DNA from: Antrodiella citrinella
Lineage: Eukaryota; Basidiomycota; Agaricomycetes; Polyporales; Steccherinaceae
Direction of reading: 5' to 3'
NCBI GenBank assembly: GCA_004802725.1
Contig: SGPM01000078.1
Coordinates: 27,577-91,576 of the forward strand
Length of the DNA stretch: 64,000 nt
The notes beneath the pieces were generated by a model. It was not told the DNA's origin. It saw only the letters and a program-made list of their open reading frames with translations, and did not search any database. Below, piece after piece: positions 53,352 to 64,000 of the stretch (positions are counted from its first letter, which is position 1; every line of letters begins with the position of its first letter). The translations under genes and the position numbers were made by a program.

Positions 53352-54420
53352 ATGCCTTTCAACAGAACCATGGCAGCACCAGGTTCTCGAGAGTTCACAG
53401 GCGACAACGCCGACGGAGTTGTCCCAGGGATCAAAGACGCGTCTGCACCCTTCGACAATCCTGCAGCAAACCTCATCCTCATGGAGGCCTCCCCGTTCTT
53501 CAACGACATGCTCTCACTCCCAGTGCCTTCCGGACCTGGGAAGCGTAAGAGAGGGCCTGACGACTAGGAATATCGCGATGGGATTCCTGTCGTATCGGTA
53601 ACGGAGAACAGTATGACGATCGATCTTCTATTACGCTTCTGCTATCCAGTGGCAAACCCCAAGTTGAAGAAAACACGACATATTTGCGACGTTTTGGAAG
53701 CATCTCGGAATTACCTCATGGAGTTTGTTGAGGACAAGGTTCACAAAAAGCTTATTTGTCGCTCCAAAACGGATCCCTTGACGATGTACGCTTTCGCAGT
53801 TAAGTATGGCTGGGTGGAAGAGATGAAAATTGCCGCAATCTTGGCGACATGGTTCCGGCGATGCGAGTGATGGATACAGCTGCTTACGCGCGGCTGCAGC
53901 GCTACCATAGAGCCTGTTCTCGAGCTGCAGCAGATTCCGTCCTCGTCATTGGGTATCCATGGTGTTTCTACTCATTCCTACGTCCACGAGCTCAAGGTCT
54001 GGCGAACCTGCGCCGAACATCATGTCGTCGATCCTCCCGTCTCAAGGGCTTCGGTGTCCATGATTGGTCCCAGCAATGACACTGCTATGGTTGACACTTG
54101 GATCATCGATATGCTGAAGGATGTAAGGACGAAGCTGCTGTAATGTCCTCTCCTGGATCTGTTTCGTTTGGATGCTTGTCTCCGGAGTGAGACGGCCAGA
54201 ACCTGTCCAGCGTGCGTCGTCCTAGTCCGCAATGATTTGAGCTATCTAGCATTGTATTTGACGGTTGCCGTGAAAAAATCACTCGAGAACGTGAGCGTCT
54301 TCATGTCTAATTCTGCGGTCCGCGACGGTGTTCATTACTGAACTCATTATTGTCTCACAGGTCAAGCTGCAGTTCGAAGAAGAAGGAGATTCTGATAATG
54401 AAGGCAGTGATGAGGCTTGA
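53352..54420 (+). pseudogene. BTB/POZ gene copy E, multiply broken
   Basis: The copy begins near 53352 (MPFNRTMAAPGS) and includes KDASAPFDNPAANLIL. It lacks a 45-base segment found in copy A: the first BTB strand RTSDLVDFRVRDA is gone and the junction is at 53480/53481. It continues EASPFFNDMLSL and GKRKRGPDD. A stop TAG at 53565-53567 replaces the CAG (Gln) of copy A, a single C-to-T change. The reading frame then continues [24 protein letters not shown] and on to a frameshift near 53.85 kb and another near 53.95 kb. A conserved last exon after an acceptor at about 54.36 kb ends DSDNEGSDEA. With this many independent lesions it cannot make a normal BTB protein. Confidence 0.75.
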
Positions 54421-54818
54421 TGATTCCTGCGCAGACGACCTCGTAAGTACAAAGTTGCTTGGTTCAGGAAAAGAACAAGGCTCATTTTCCATAATCACGC
54501 TGTCTCAGCTATAATTGCTTTAGAGATGTAGGTTTCATACTATTGACGCCTGGTAACACCCCGAAAACAAGGCATAAGCGGAATGCATTGACCACTTGCG
54601 TTTCATTATATTTTGACTGCCTTATATCATGGGACATCGTACATGGTATATTCTCTCTAAGAACCATCTCTTTTCTCTCAACTAGAGCACTCTCGGCGTA
54701 GTCTCTTATTATCTGTCAGCGTAAGTCGTTATATCGCCTGGTTCAGCTATATAGCGTAATCATCATATTTCGCCCAGCTCTCCTTTCATCGACCATCGAT
54801 ATCACCCCCACTAAAGTC
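54421..54818. other. Intergenic before BTB copy F
   Basis: About 400 bases hold no gene. A tatata-like element at about 54.75 kb (agctatatagcg) could serve copy F. Confidence 0.4.
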
Positions 54819-55939
54819 ATGGAAATGCCGTCCGATCTTGTGCCTGTGCGTCCCAGGTGCTCTGCATCCCCGCCATTCGATATCGGTAGACTGTCAGCGG
54901 ATATGATCATTTGCCCTTCGGACTTGGTGGGCTTCTTCGTCCATAGGGTCATCCTCCTTTGTTGGCGAAGGAGTTCCCAGATCCTCATGTCCCGGGACCC
55001 GACCTACCCGGGCTCCTGGAGGAGAGGGGAATCGACGGTACCAACGCGATGATGAGCTGCCCGTGTTTACCGTAGAGGAAACCTCAACGACTCTGTACAA
55101 GCTCTTCTCTGTCTGCTACCCCATCGCACGCCCCAGTCTGGATACGGGCGCTGAGCTCTGCGACACGCTAGAGGCTGGGCGCAAGTACGGCATGGAATCC
55201 ATCACCTCGGACTTGGTTCTGCTCTTCGCCGCGTACACTGAAAGGGACCCCTTCGAGGCATACGCGTTCGCCGCCAATCGACCCAAGAAATGAAAATGGC
55301 GGCAAAAGCATCTATTGGACGACTGTTTCTGATTGGAAGCTATACCCCCGAGATGGTCACAATGACGGTGCCTGCGTACGCGCGCCTTCAGGCTTACCAC
55401 CAAAAATGTCGTGAACAGGCTACGAGCATTCTCCACGTCGTCGACGAAAACACAATCATATGTCGTATCCTCCTAACACGACTGCGATGGGACCCGTGGA
55501 TCCAGCCTCACGGATATGGTGTGGAGTCAGAAGCCATCGTCCTGGTCGGCCGTGATGATGCGTCGGACTCGCACCAAGACATAGAAGACTACATGAAAGT
55601 ACCGCGGTGGTTCTTCGATTTATTACTGGCTCTGCATTTCCAGCTGTGGCTTGACCCTCGTCCTGAATCCTGGGCACTGGACCATTTGCGGCAGCGTTTT
55701 ACGGAGCAGAATTTGCGGGAGTCGCCAGGCTGTCGGGTGTGTACCTCCGGTGTGCCGGAGGATGTGGACGTGATACTCCGGACAGTATCTGAAGGGTGCA
55801 GGGAGCGTGTATCGGCGGTGAGTTCAATACTGATCTTGTGTTCGTCCGCGTCAAACTTACAGAAGATACAATACAGGTCCAACTGGAGGTGGACTCCGAG
55901 TCCGAGTCGGACAGTCAGGACGATTGTGGTTCTCAGTGA
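54819..55939 (+). pseudogene. BTB/POZ gene copy F, frameshifted
   Basis: The ATG at 54819 begins MEMPSDLVPVRPRCS, and SDLVGFFVHRVILL marks the BTB start. The frame is then disturbed: the usual [10 protein letters not shown] block is absent, and a different frame carries the sequence to FTVEETSTTLYKLFSVCYPI. A second break near 55.28 kb, where about 7 bases that would encode Gly-Trp are missing, separates the part ending AAN from QEMKMAAKASIG. The rest is a good C-terminal region (YTPEMVTMTVPAYARLQAYH, WFFDLLLALHFQLWLDPRPE). An intron (gtgagt to acag, about 55.82-55.87 kb) precedes the acidic ending DSESESDSQDDCGSQ. The C-terminal half is well kept, so loss may be recent. Confidence 0.7.
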
Positions 55940-58900
55940 TTGAATTCTACATATACAAGACGTTTATCTCGTGGCAGGCCGTGATTTTCTCCTCTATCTT
56001 CAGCAATGTGTATGCTTTTTGAATGGACTTTGACCGACATGCCATCAGCAAAAAAAGCTCGGTTAACAGTACGATGGTGGAAAGGGGGAAGCAAAAACCG
56101 TGCTCACGTGCTCGATCACTGCACCCGATATCCCACCTTACCTTCGGATGTTATGAGCGTAGCTCGACTTTCCGAGAGCGCAAAACCGTGTGGATGTATC
56201 CGTTGCCTTCCTTCTGACTCTCTTCTTGTCTCATATATATTCACTTGTGTGGCTTACTCATACTCTTCCTGACAGATATCAAGCGGGCAAGATTTACTAT
56301 AGAGGGAGTCTTTGAAAGCATCGCGCTAGGGTTATCCCAATTTGTATTATGGTACGCATCCCCTTCGACTCTGCATCGCAGTGTGTATAGATTCTACACC
56401 GCCGGAGACCGTTCATCCATTTCGTTTGACTGAGTGGCATCTGTATCACATTTTCACATGTCGCGTCTCTAGACGCGTTTCATTGTGACGGTGCTTGTCT
56501 CACAGACGTATCCTAAGTCGACCGCGATGGAGGCAGGATGCAGTCGTGATGTACACCCACAGAGAGCTTCTAATGCTCGCTATACTTAGCATGTCTCCAT
56601 CGTTCTTTTCTGCCACATACGCAGCCATCCAAGGGGCGTCTTTCCTGGCGTCTTGATGTTTGCTGTGAAGATATCCTCTTGCCTCTGAGCCTTCACAGGA
56701 CCACTTTTCTCACATCAAGCGAATGCACGGGACAATTCCCTGCAGGTCAGCAACGATCCGTGCGCTTTCCGCGCATGGATCTGTGGTAGACGTCTCTACT
56801 CCGGTGTGGACTTCTCTGGCTACTAAGCGCGAGTCTGCAGTCACTTTGCTCATTACACATGTGAGAAACGCTGGACATACATATGTGAGTTTTCCAATCC
56901 CAAATGCGGATATGACAGCTTCTTACTCCGTCGCACTAGTTGCGGTAGACGTGTCGCTCCGCTCTCACTGCCCGCCCCAGTCAGTGCACACCCACGTCGC
57001 CCGCAATCACAGAGAACAGTCGCGACACGCTGGACTGACCGAGGGCGTGATGTCGCTATACTTGGATATCGACTTTCCCAGCGTGTAGGCTGTTCTCTCC
57101 CACTCCAGTCTCCTCGATACCCGTAGGTACGTAGCGTTTTCCCTGGTTTTCCCTAGGAGAGCGCTCTCGCTGGGTTCTCGAGCACCGTGACTGGGATATT
57201 TGCTTGGAGATCTGCTGCTCGTGTCCGAGACAACACGGACTCTCATGCCTCTCATCAAAATCCGCTGAAAGATGCTCTCGTCGTCAAGCCGCAGGCCTTC
57301 ATGTCCGTTCTGCATCCGTCGGTCTTGGGATTATTGGTGTTGGAGTGTGGATTTTTTGCGCGTTTGCTGCGGCTTAGTGGGGTTCGTAGTGTCGCAGACC
57401 CATTTTCTAATGCGCTTTACTGGTCTTGGCTCTCACGAAACGGATGTTCTAACGTCGTCCTCGTCAGGTTATCTACCACCACAATTATCTTGGTACTGCT
57501 TGGTACTCGCAGTCTCCATGGTTTCGATGCACAATTCAAAATCCACGTTGTGCCTTCTTAGGGCTATACAAGGCCGTGAGCCTATCCCAGGATGTATACA
57601 CCTGTTTTCTCCGAGATGATTTCGTCCAAGACCAACCTCCGTGTATCCGTGTGTAGAACACGAAATCCGGCACCCGGGGATACCTCGCCCGACGTACATT
57701 GCGATGACTCGCCACAGCGGGCAGCACCGGAATGCGGGCGATACGCTGTCATCCCTGGGCTTTCCTTCCTCGCGTCTACCGTGTCATGGACGAGGCTTCT
57801 GTCACGCTTTCTTCCCCAGACGGACGAACAGAGGGAGAATTACGAGAAGCTCCCCTCCGATCTTGCTCACGATTTTCAAGCCCATGTCATCCCCGTCCGC
57901 GTCTGTGTCTTCGTGGGCCTTTTTTACCTGTCCAATAGACTCCCCTGTATATCCGGAGTATCTGCGGGTCTGGGGTCGCTGAGAGCGAGACTGATGCAGA
58001 GAAAATGCGGGGTAATGTCGCGAGACTCTGGGCGGATATTTCGCGGCGAAAGCGACTGTCTTCGCCCATTCGTCCTCCGAAAATACACTTGTCGTTCGCG
58101 CTGGTCAGACATGGTTCGAATAAATGCATGAGAAAGGTAACGTACCTTTTCAACTCTTGGCGTGTTCCGTCCCTTTTTCAAGATGTTCATTGTTTTTTGT
58201 AGCAGCCATATCTCATGACAAAATGACAACGAACGTGGTGCTCGCCACTACAGCTTCCGCAGGTCTCAGACTCAGAGTGCCAGTACAGCTATCTGCGGCC
58301 CATGTCGCCGACCCGTTACTCATGGCAAGAAAACCAATCCAGCTATGTAGAAGATTAGATCTGCGCAGGGTCAGGCAAGTCTCATCAACCAGCGCATTAT
58401 ATTCAATCGTCCTGGATCACGATCACCCTTCGTCGCCGCTGGTACCGCCAAATACCGGGATCGGATGCGATCATGATCTTGACGGTAAACTTCTCGAATG
58501 ACGAGGGAGGTGTTGTTCGTAACTCTGACAATCGCCGACTCCTACCGCGTCGGCGTGGAATCCACCTCCACCGAGCTTCATGCTTTACGGTCACTCAAAG
58601 GCAGAGCTGGGATCGACTGGAACACGCTGAGGATCGCCTAGATCTAGAACGTGGTGCGACACAACTCCAACAGCACGTTGTTACTATCGCATTCTCGCTC
58701 TTCAAAGCACTCGCCTTCCGATGGCGGTTTCAACGGAGACTATTCTGCTGTGGACCCTGCCCTCTCAGTTGCAATCTTATGATTACCTGCAACAGACGGA
58801 TATGCGTATATGTCGTGACTGTCAAACACTTCCCAGCGGCGGACAGATCCACTCCGAAAAGGACCTCCGAGAGATCTCGGCGCCGCGTATAGGTCCTTAT

Positions 58901-61900
58901 TCCTGCTATGTCCGGACTTCGTGCCATCACCTTCAAGTGACAGTAGGAGCCTACTATCATATCTCGACGTCAGCTCAAACGCTCTGTTCAGCATATGGTC
59001 CACGCAGAGTACGCATGCGTGCGTGAACGTTTGAACGTTTGAACATATGGAGGCCCCGAAAGGTCTTGTGGCACCGCTAGATGAAACCACTATCTCGTAT
59101 GTAGACTTTTGGTCTTGATATTGAATTGCTTTGATCGCCTTAACTTTTGAGATGCGGAGGCGGAGAAGGGGATCAGACGGATCAAGAGGCCTTTATGTCC
59201 GTCGGACTCATTGTCACTCGTCGGCGTGACGGCCTTTGCCGATGCAGATCATACCACGCGAGAGTGCATTTTGGTCGAGACGGCAGACGGCATCCTTTCC
59301 TCGTCTTTCGCGACGTGCGACGTTCACCAGAACGACCGTTGCTTCCAGCACATTGCACGATCATCGGTGCTGCGACGTACACGGGGATTGCATGAGCATG
59401 AGAGGGAAAACCCAACCAAATGGGTTTAACGCACTCTCACGCCTCAGTTGCAAATCACAATCCCTACTGCTAAGTTCTTTCCTTGTCCCAATATCTGAGT
59501 CTCTAACGCCTGGATCCTCAGCTCAACCTGATCAGCATCAAACCAACTCCCCCTCGTTCCCACTCCCACTCCTAACAAACAACTCGACATGGTGGACGAA
59601 GTGCGCAGGCGTCTCACATGCATATGACATCTGTATCAAGGCTATGCTATCGGTCTTACGGCCAGGACAGGACCCACTCGTACTTACGAAGCCCGGAGTT
59701 TCAATTTGAGGGTTTTTTTTGCACACCGGGGTGTTGAGTTTTCGCCGGTGAGTACTTGATGGATTAGCATGGGTTGCGCAGGCCGCCGGGAGGGCGAGGT
59801 CAAGGTCAGTTGGTCACTGGATTGCGAAGATTGCAACCGCCAGCTGGACTTGAAACGTTCAACTGTACCGTTGAACGTTGCTAGAGGGTATCTCGATGAT
59901 CAGGATGGTGGATCCCCATCCTTCTGAACGCTGAACGACCGTCGAACAACAAACTTACCTCGACACGATACAGCTTCCGTCACACCTCACCGCCCCCTTC
60001 CCCATACTACAACAAAAACTCCCAGTGGCGCACCTACAACCCCCCTTGTTCACCACCATCACTCACGCATGATGATATGATCGCATGATCGATGTCTGTA
60101 ACATCACCAGTATGTATACATACGAGGATCGCCCGGCTCAAGATTTTCGCTACGCGATTCATCGGATCGGAGTCTAAGGCCCCTCCCCTGCTCAGGCATA
60201 CATACTGCCCTGTTTGTACACCGTGACCAACTGGAGTAGACTGGAGTCTGGGTTCTGGAAGTATGTTACTCTATTTTGATTTTCTAGAGTAAAGGAGATC
60301 GTGGGTGCATCTATGCCGTCTGTGACAGTAGATCATTGGAATACGGACATTGGATATATTGAGGATGCGGGGCCGGGACCGGGGACAACTCTAGGATGGC
60401 CAGAACAGCGGAAGATTGAGTGTTGTTTTCGAGGTGGTGTTGCTGTAACGTGTCAACAGTTCGTCGCAATCGGAGGTGTGAACTCGAGGGCAAAGAAACT
60501 TGGAGATCATCTGGGTTCTTACACCGCCGCGTCAACGATGGCTTTCTCTTTTCGGTTTCTCAACTTACACGCTACACAACGAGGACGATGTCTTTTTATG
60601 CTGCCTGCGACTCGCGAGGCCTCGTTCCCCTCGCCTCGAGTTTGGCACCACACCACGCTACTCATTTGTCTTCATTCTTAGTCACAATGCATCCTCTCAA
60701 CGCCAAGTTACCCTGGTCCTGGCACCTCCGTCACCCTCGCCGTGTGTGCATCCCAAAAATCAAAATCAAGATATCATAAAGGATGAGGGCATCCTGCATT
60801 TCCCTTGATCACGAACCCCATGAATGGACACCATCCCCCTCTGGTCATCCCAGCTCCTCCGACCTCGTGCGTTGACTTTCTCACACCTCCTGATGTTGGG
60901 TCGCCGGCGCGTCCGAAACGACGCGTTACGACCATCGCTTTCTTTTTTCTGCTGTGTCACTGCCATTGCGAAAGTGTACACACGATTGGCAGACGCATAT
61001 ATCGCATGACGGATCCGGAGAGTATCATCGTACAGTAAGCGTATACGTTACTGTGTGTCGTGAGTCGTGACGCGGTGCAAACCTTGAGGCTTGCGGCGGA
61101 CGTGCGTCCGGTGCTGTACTCACTGACTGACCGACTGAGTGTAAGTTGATCTCATCGCCACACTGCTTGTGAGGTAACGTGTCCAACGTTCAACGTTCGC
61201 TCATAAGACTCGGATGCGCGGCCGTTCCTCAGAGAGGCTGCAAGAGACCAAACTTGAACGAGGGGGATCGCCATGGACGGGCTCGCGAGCCAGGTGAATA
61301 AGCTTGAGAGGAATGGAAGAAGGCCGCTTGGTACGCGATCGATGAAGGTGAATGGGATCGATTGAATCACAGCGGGCTTCTCAGTGTCAGAGTAGATCGA
61401 CTCAAGACAAAATTTGGGTGTGGCGAGGCTCGGTGAATGTATGAATGAGAAACTTCAAGGGCTAGAGGGATTCTTCTCAAGCTTGTCCGCCCATAGTGCA
61501 GGGTGCAGGGACCAAGTAGGGCACGCGACGACGTGTCGCGTCAATCGCGAGAGTCTAGAAGTAGAAGCGCGGGTCAGCAGGAGCACTGAAGCAATCTTGA
61601 AGCAATCACTCAAAACTCTGTCAATCGGACGAAGCGTGAATGCATGCAAGACGCACCATTTATATTCGAACCACAACACACGACTTCCCAAGCCAGACCA
61701 CGCAACCCCAGGGTCAAGCCAAGCACCTGCACGCGCTCATATCGCCCACCGTCTCCCTCCAGAGTCCAGTGCTCCGACCTAAAAGGAAAGGACGACGAGT
61801 GTGACCGTCGCAAGGACCCACTTCACCGTCCGGCCAGGTCCAACCACATCTCTAATATAAGGTTATTCTGGTATCCCAGGGCCGCTGGACGACCCTCGCG

Positions 61901-63143
61901 GGTCGGTGTATTCGTATCCGCACCGTCACATGTCACTACCTCCGTGAGTCCAGAGAGACCAGAATCCAGATACCGAGTGTCCGAGAAACAGAAAGACGAT
62001 TGCCACGATAATCATGCGCACGAACATGAGACACCCGCAGAAACGAAACTGAAAGCGGACCCGCCAACAGGGTCTGACATTGAAGACATGCATGACATGG
62101 TAATCGGTGACCGCTCCCCCGCCGGCACTGAGCTACCCGGAGATCCCGGACACGCACCTCCCCGTGGTGAGTCCGGTGCACTGCACACGAAGGTGTAATC
62201 ATGACCATAAGGTCACGTTCGTGTTCACCTTCCATGACTGGAAGCCTGAGGTCGAGAAAGAAAGGAAAGTGAGGGCAGTGAGAAGAGAAATCGAACGCGA
62301 ACGCGGCGTTCGGAATCGGAAGCCTTTCATAGATGCGTGCTCGATTTCATTTTAAGTGGGTGATCCCGTGCGGAGCGTGCCAACTCCAAGTATCGACAAA
62401 ACCGATTGGACGATTGCGCGTCCAACCCTTCGACCGGTTCGACTCATCAACCTTCGAGCAAGAATAAGATGCAGAAGGAGCAAACATTGAGGAAGAAAGG
62501 ATTAATGTGATTCTGATTTATATACCCGAAACAAGGACACATTAAGTCGAGGCGAGCAACTAACAGCATTATACAGCGGATGGAGTGCGAGTGTGTGTTA
62601 TGGAATTGGAGGCGAGCGAATAAACGGTGAATTGAACGTCGAACGAAGTACCAGTAGAAGAGAAGAGAACAAACAGAGCGTGAGTTAATAATTATAAATG
62701 CGACGGGAGTAGGGAGAGACGAACACCGTGCAAACACGAAAACATGCATGCACGTACGTACGTAGTGTGAGAAGAACGATGATGAACGATGATAGCAGTG
62801 AATGAACCGAAGGAGGCGTAGCAGTAGCCCACAAACTCGGAGGGAGAGCGGCAAAGGTGGAGGTACGTGGAGGTGTCAAAAGAGAATCATCCCACCATTA
62901 ATGAAACGTAGTAAGCAAAGAACCCTACAAGACATTCGTGGCGACGGGAGAAGCAGAAGCATTGGAAGCTGGAGGGGGATATGCACAAAGGGTATTGCAA
63001 TGTCTGATAATAAATGATGATGATGATGGAGATGGATGGATGAGTGCGAGAATACGATGCGGAGACAGACAGGCAGGTGTGTGTGTGGGTGGGAGACACA
63101 TAGAGAAAACAGCAATGGCGTGTCTCATGTCACGTCCATCGTG
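55940..63143. other. 7.2 kb without a supported gene
   Basis: Open frames up to about 184 codons occur on both strands (for example plus 57592-58131, 59236-59709 and 61644-62198) but overlap each other. None contains a recognisable domain, signal peptide or splice chain. Short tracts include gtacgtacgtacgta-like repeats at 62.75 kb and a gat/gga repeat at 63.01-63.04 kb. Dispersed gaacgtt motifs are present at 59.03, 59.87 and 61.19 kb. Confidence 0.45.
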
Positions 63144-64000
63144 TCATGATTCAAGACCGTACTGGACGGCGACGCGACAAGCATCGCTCAGCTGGGAGTC
63201 TTGCCCATGTTGTTGAAGGCGTTGACGGGTAGCGAAGGACTCGTCGCAGGCGGGACACGAGTGTGCACTCAGCCGACGGTGTGTCCACGCAGGGACGTGC
63301 AGCTGTTGTTCTTCTAGATGATGATGTGGCTCCGACAATTCAGCCTGGGGTTCAGGCGACTGCGAGCGCGACCGCTTGGAAGAATGTGACAATGACTGGA
63401 CGTAAAGAACAACAGGAGATAAAGGGAGGAGGGGGGAAAAGGAGATTGTTTAGCATGTGAAGCGGAGTGGAAAAATAGCCAAATTTACTCACACTACTGT
63501 CGTCAAACGTTTCCTCGTCGTAATCGACCTTGCGTTTGTGCAACGCAGCGAGTGGCGTGTGTAATAATGCGGCGTGACATTCTATGAGGAAGAGGGGAAA
63601 TCAGTACACGATGCGGCGAAGCGGAGTGAAGCATGGGAAGCCAAGGAAGGCTGAAAAGGGAAACTCACCAGTGATACCAGTAGCCTTGGCGAAACTCTCC
63701 CTCCAGGCGAGTACCCTGGTCAAGCGTGTGCCATAGGTATCGTCGAAGAACATGATCTTGCGTTCCTTCATCTCCTCCTCATCGGAAGAGCAGTAGGACG
63801 AGCAGACGGATTCGGACTCTTCGGACGCGGAGCTCTCGCATTCCTCTTCCGACACCTCGGACTGGGCGTGTGAAGAGGACGAGGAGTCTGCGGATGAGGA
63901 TGATGCGGATGAGGAGGCAAAGTCGGATGGGATCTGGCGGGGAGGGGGAGCATCCACTTCGATGAGTTGGATGACCTCGACGGTGGACTGCTCTCCGATG
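63144..64000 (-). CDS. Serine/acid-rich protein with C-terminal C2H2-like finger (5' end off window)
   Basis: The gene is read leftward and continues beyond the right edge; the frame is open to 64000 (EVIQLIEVDAPPPRQIPSDF). A long run of Ser, Asp and Glu follows, then CSSYCSSDEEEMKERKIMFF, DDTYGTRLTRVLAWRESFAK and, after introns near 63.66 and 63.47 kb, HKRKVDYDEETFDDSS and KRSRSQSPEPQ. The end reads HSCPACDESFATRQRLQQHG followed by SDACRVAVQYGLES, with the stop at 63144-63146. CPAC-x10-QRLQQH resembles one C2H2 zinc finger, with a further Cys downstream. It is a likely nuclear protein of unknown role. Confidence 0.7.

Noticed and set aside
53565..53567. RIP as the cause of BTB decay
   Set aside because: A single C-to-T nonsense change is seen. 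Most lesions are insertions, deletions or duplications, which RIP does not make.
62740..63060. Short simple repeats as a CRISPR-like or mobile element
   Set aside because: They are plain microsatellite tracts in eukaryotic intergenic DNA, without spacers or terminal repeats.

Overview
This is a window of fungal nuclear DNA, most likely from an agaricomycete (mushroom-forming basidiomycete). Genes are broken by many short introns of about 45-75 bases with GT...AG ends. The readable proteins include Cdc48, an Ssk2-type MAPKKK, a Rlm1-like MADS factor, DGAT2 and a tubulin-folding cofactor B. The two Zn2Cys6 regulators and the expanded BTB/POZ family also have a basidiomycete look. I cannot name the species. 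Scattered single N bases and one ~250-base N gap show a draft assembly.

Layout. From 1 to 18.6 kb every recognisable gene is on the minus strand: two related Zn2Cys6 transcription factors (the first cut by the left edge), a divergent casein kinase 2 alpha-like kinase, an otubain deubiquitinase, a protein with four copies of an unfamiliar CxxC...WxxHxxxC motif, and a glycolipid transfer protein of the HET-C2 type. From 20 to 31 kb the genes are on the plus strand: a small membrane protein with a proline-rich PY tail, a 1,324-residue coiled-coil protein, and an Ssk2/Wis4-type MAPKKK of about 1,407 residues. A Rlm1-like MADS-box factor lies on the minus strand at 33.4-35.6 kb. The next 4 kb is CT-rich and I could not resolve a gene in it.

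From 39.9 to 56 kb, six members of one BTB/POZ family are interleaved with housekeeping genes (TBCB, CDC48, DGAT2 and an acyl-CoA thioesterase-like gene). At least five BTB copies carry frame breaks, stops, deletions or truncation, so this looks like a birth-and-death gene cluster in which most copies are decaying. The intact neighbours show that the breaks are not just poor sequence quality, although N bases are concentrated in the BTB copies at 39.9-43.2 kb. From 56 to 63.1 kb I find nothing I can support. At the right edge a serine- and acid-rich protein with a C-terminal C2H2-like finger runs off the window.

The genes do not form one pathway. The window mixes signalling and stress control (Ssk2-like kinase, MADS factor, CK2-like kinase), ubiquitin turnover (Cdc48, otubain), lipid biology (GLTP, DGAT2, thioesterase) and a fast-evolving BTB family. 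The least familiar items are the four-repeat zinc-binding-like protein at 12.7-14.8 kb and the pattern of small insertions in the BTB copies.
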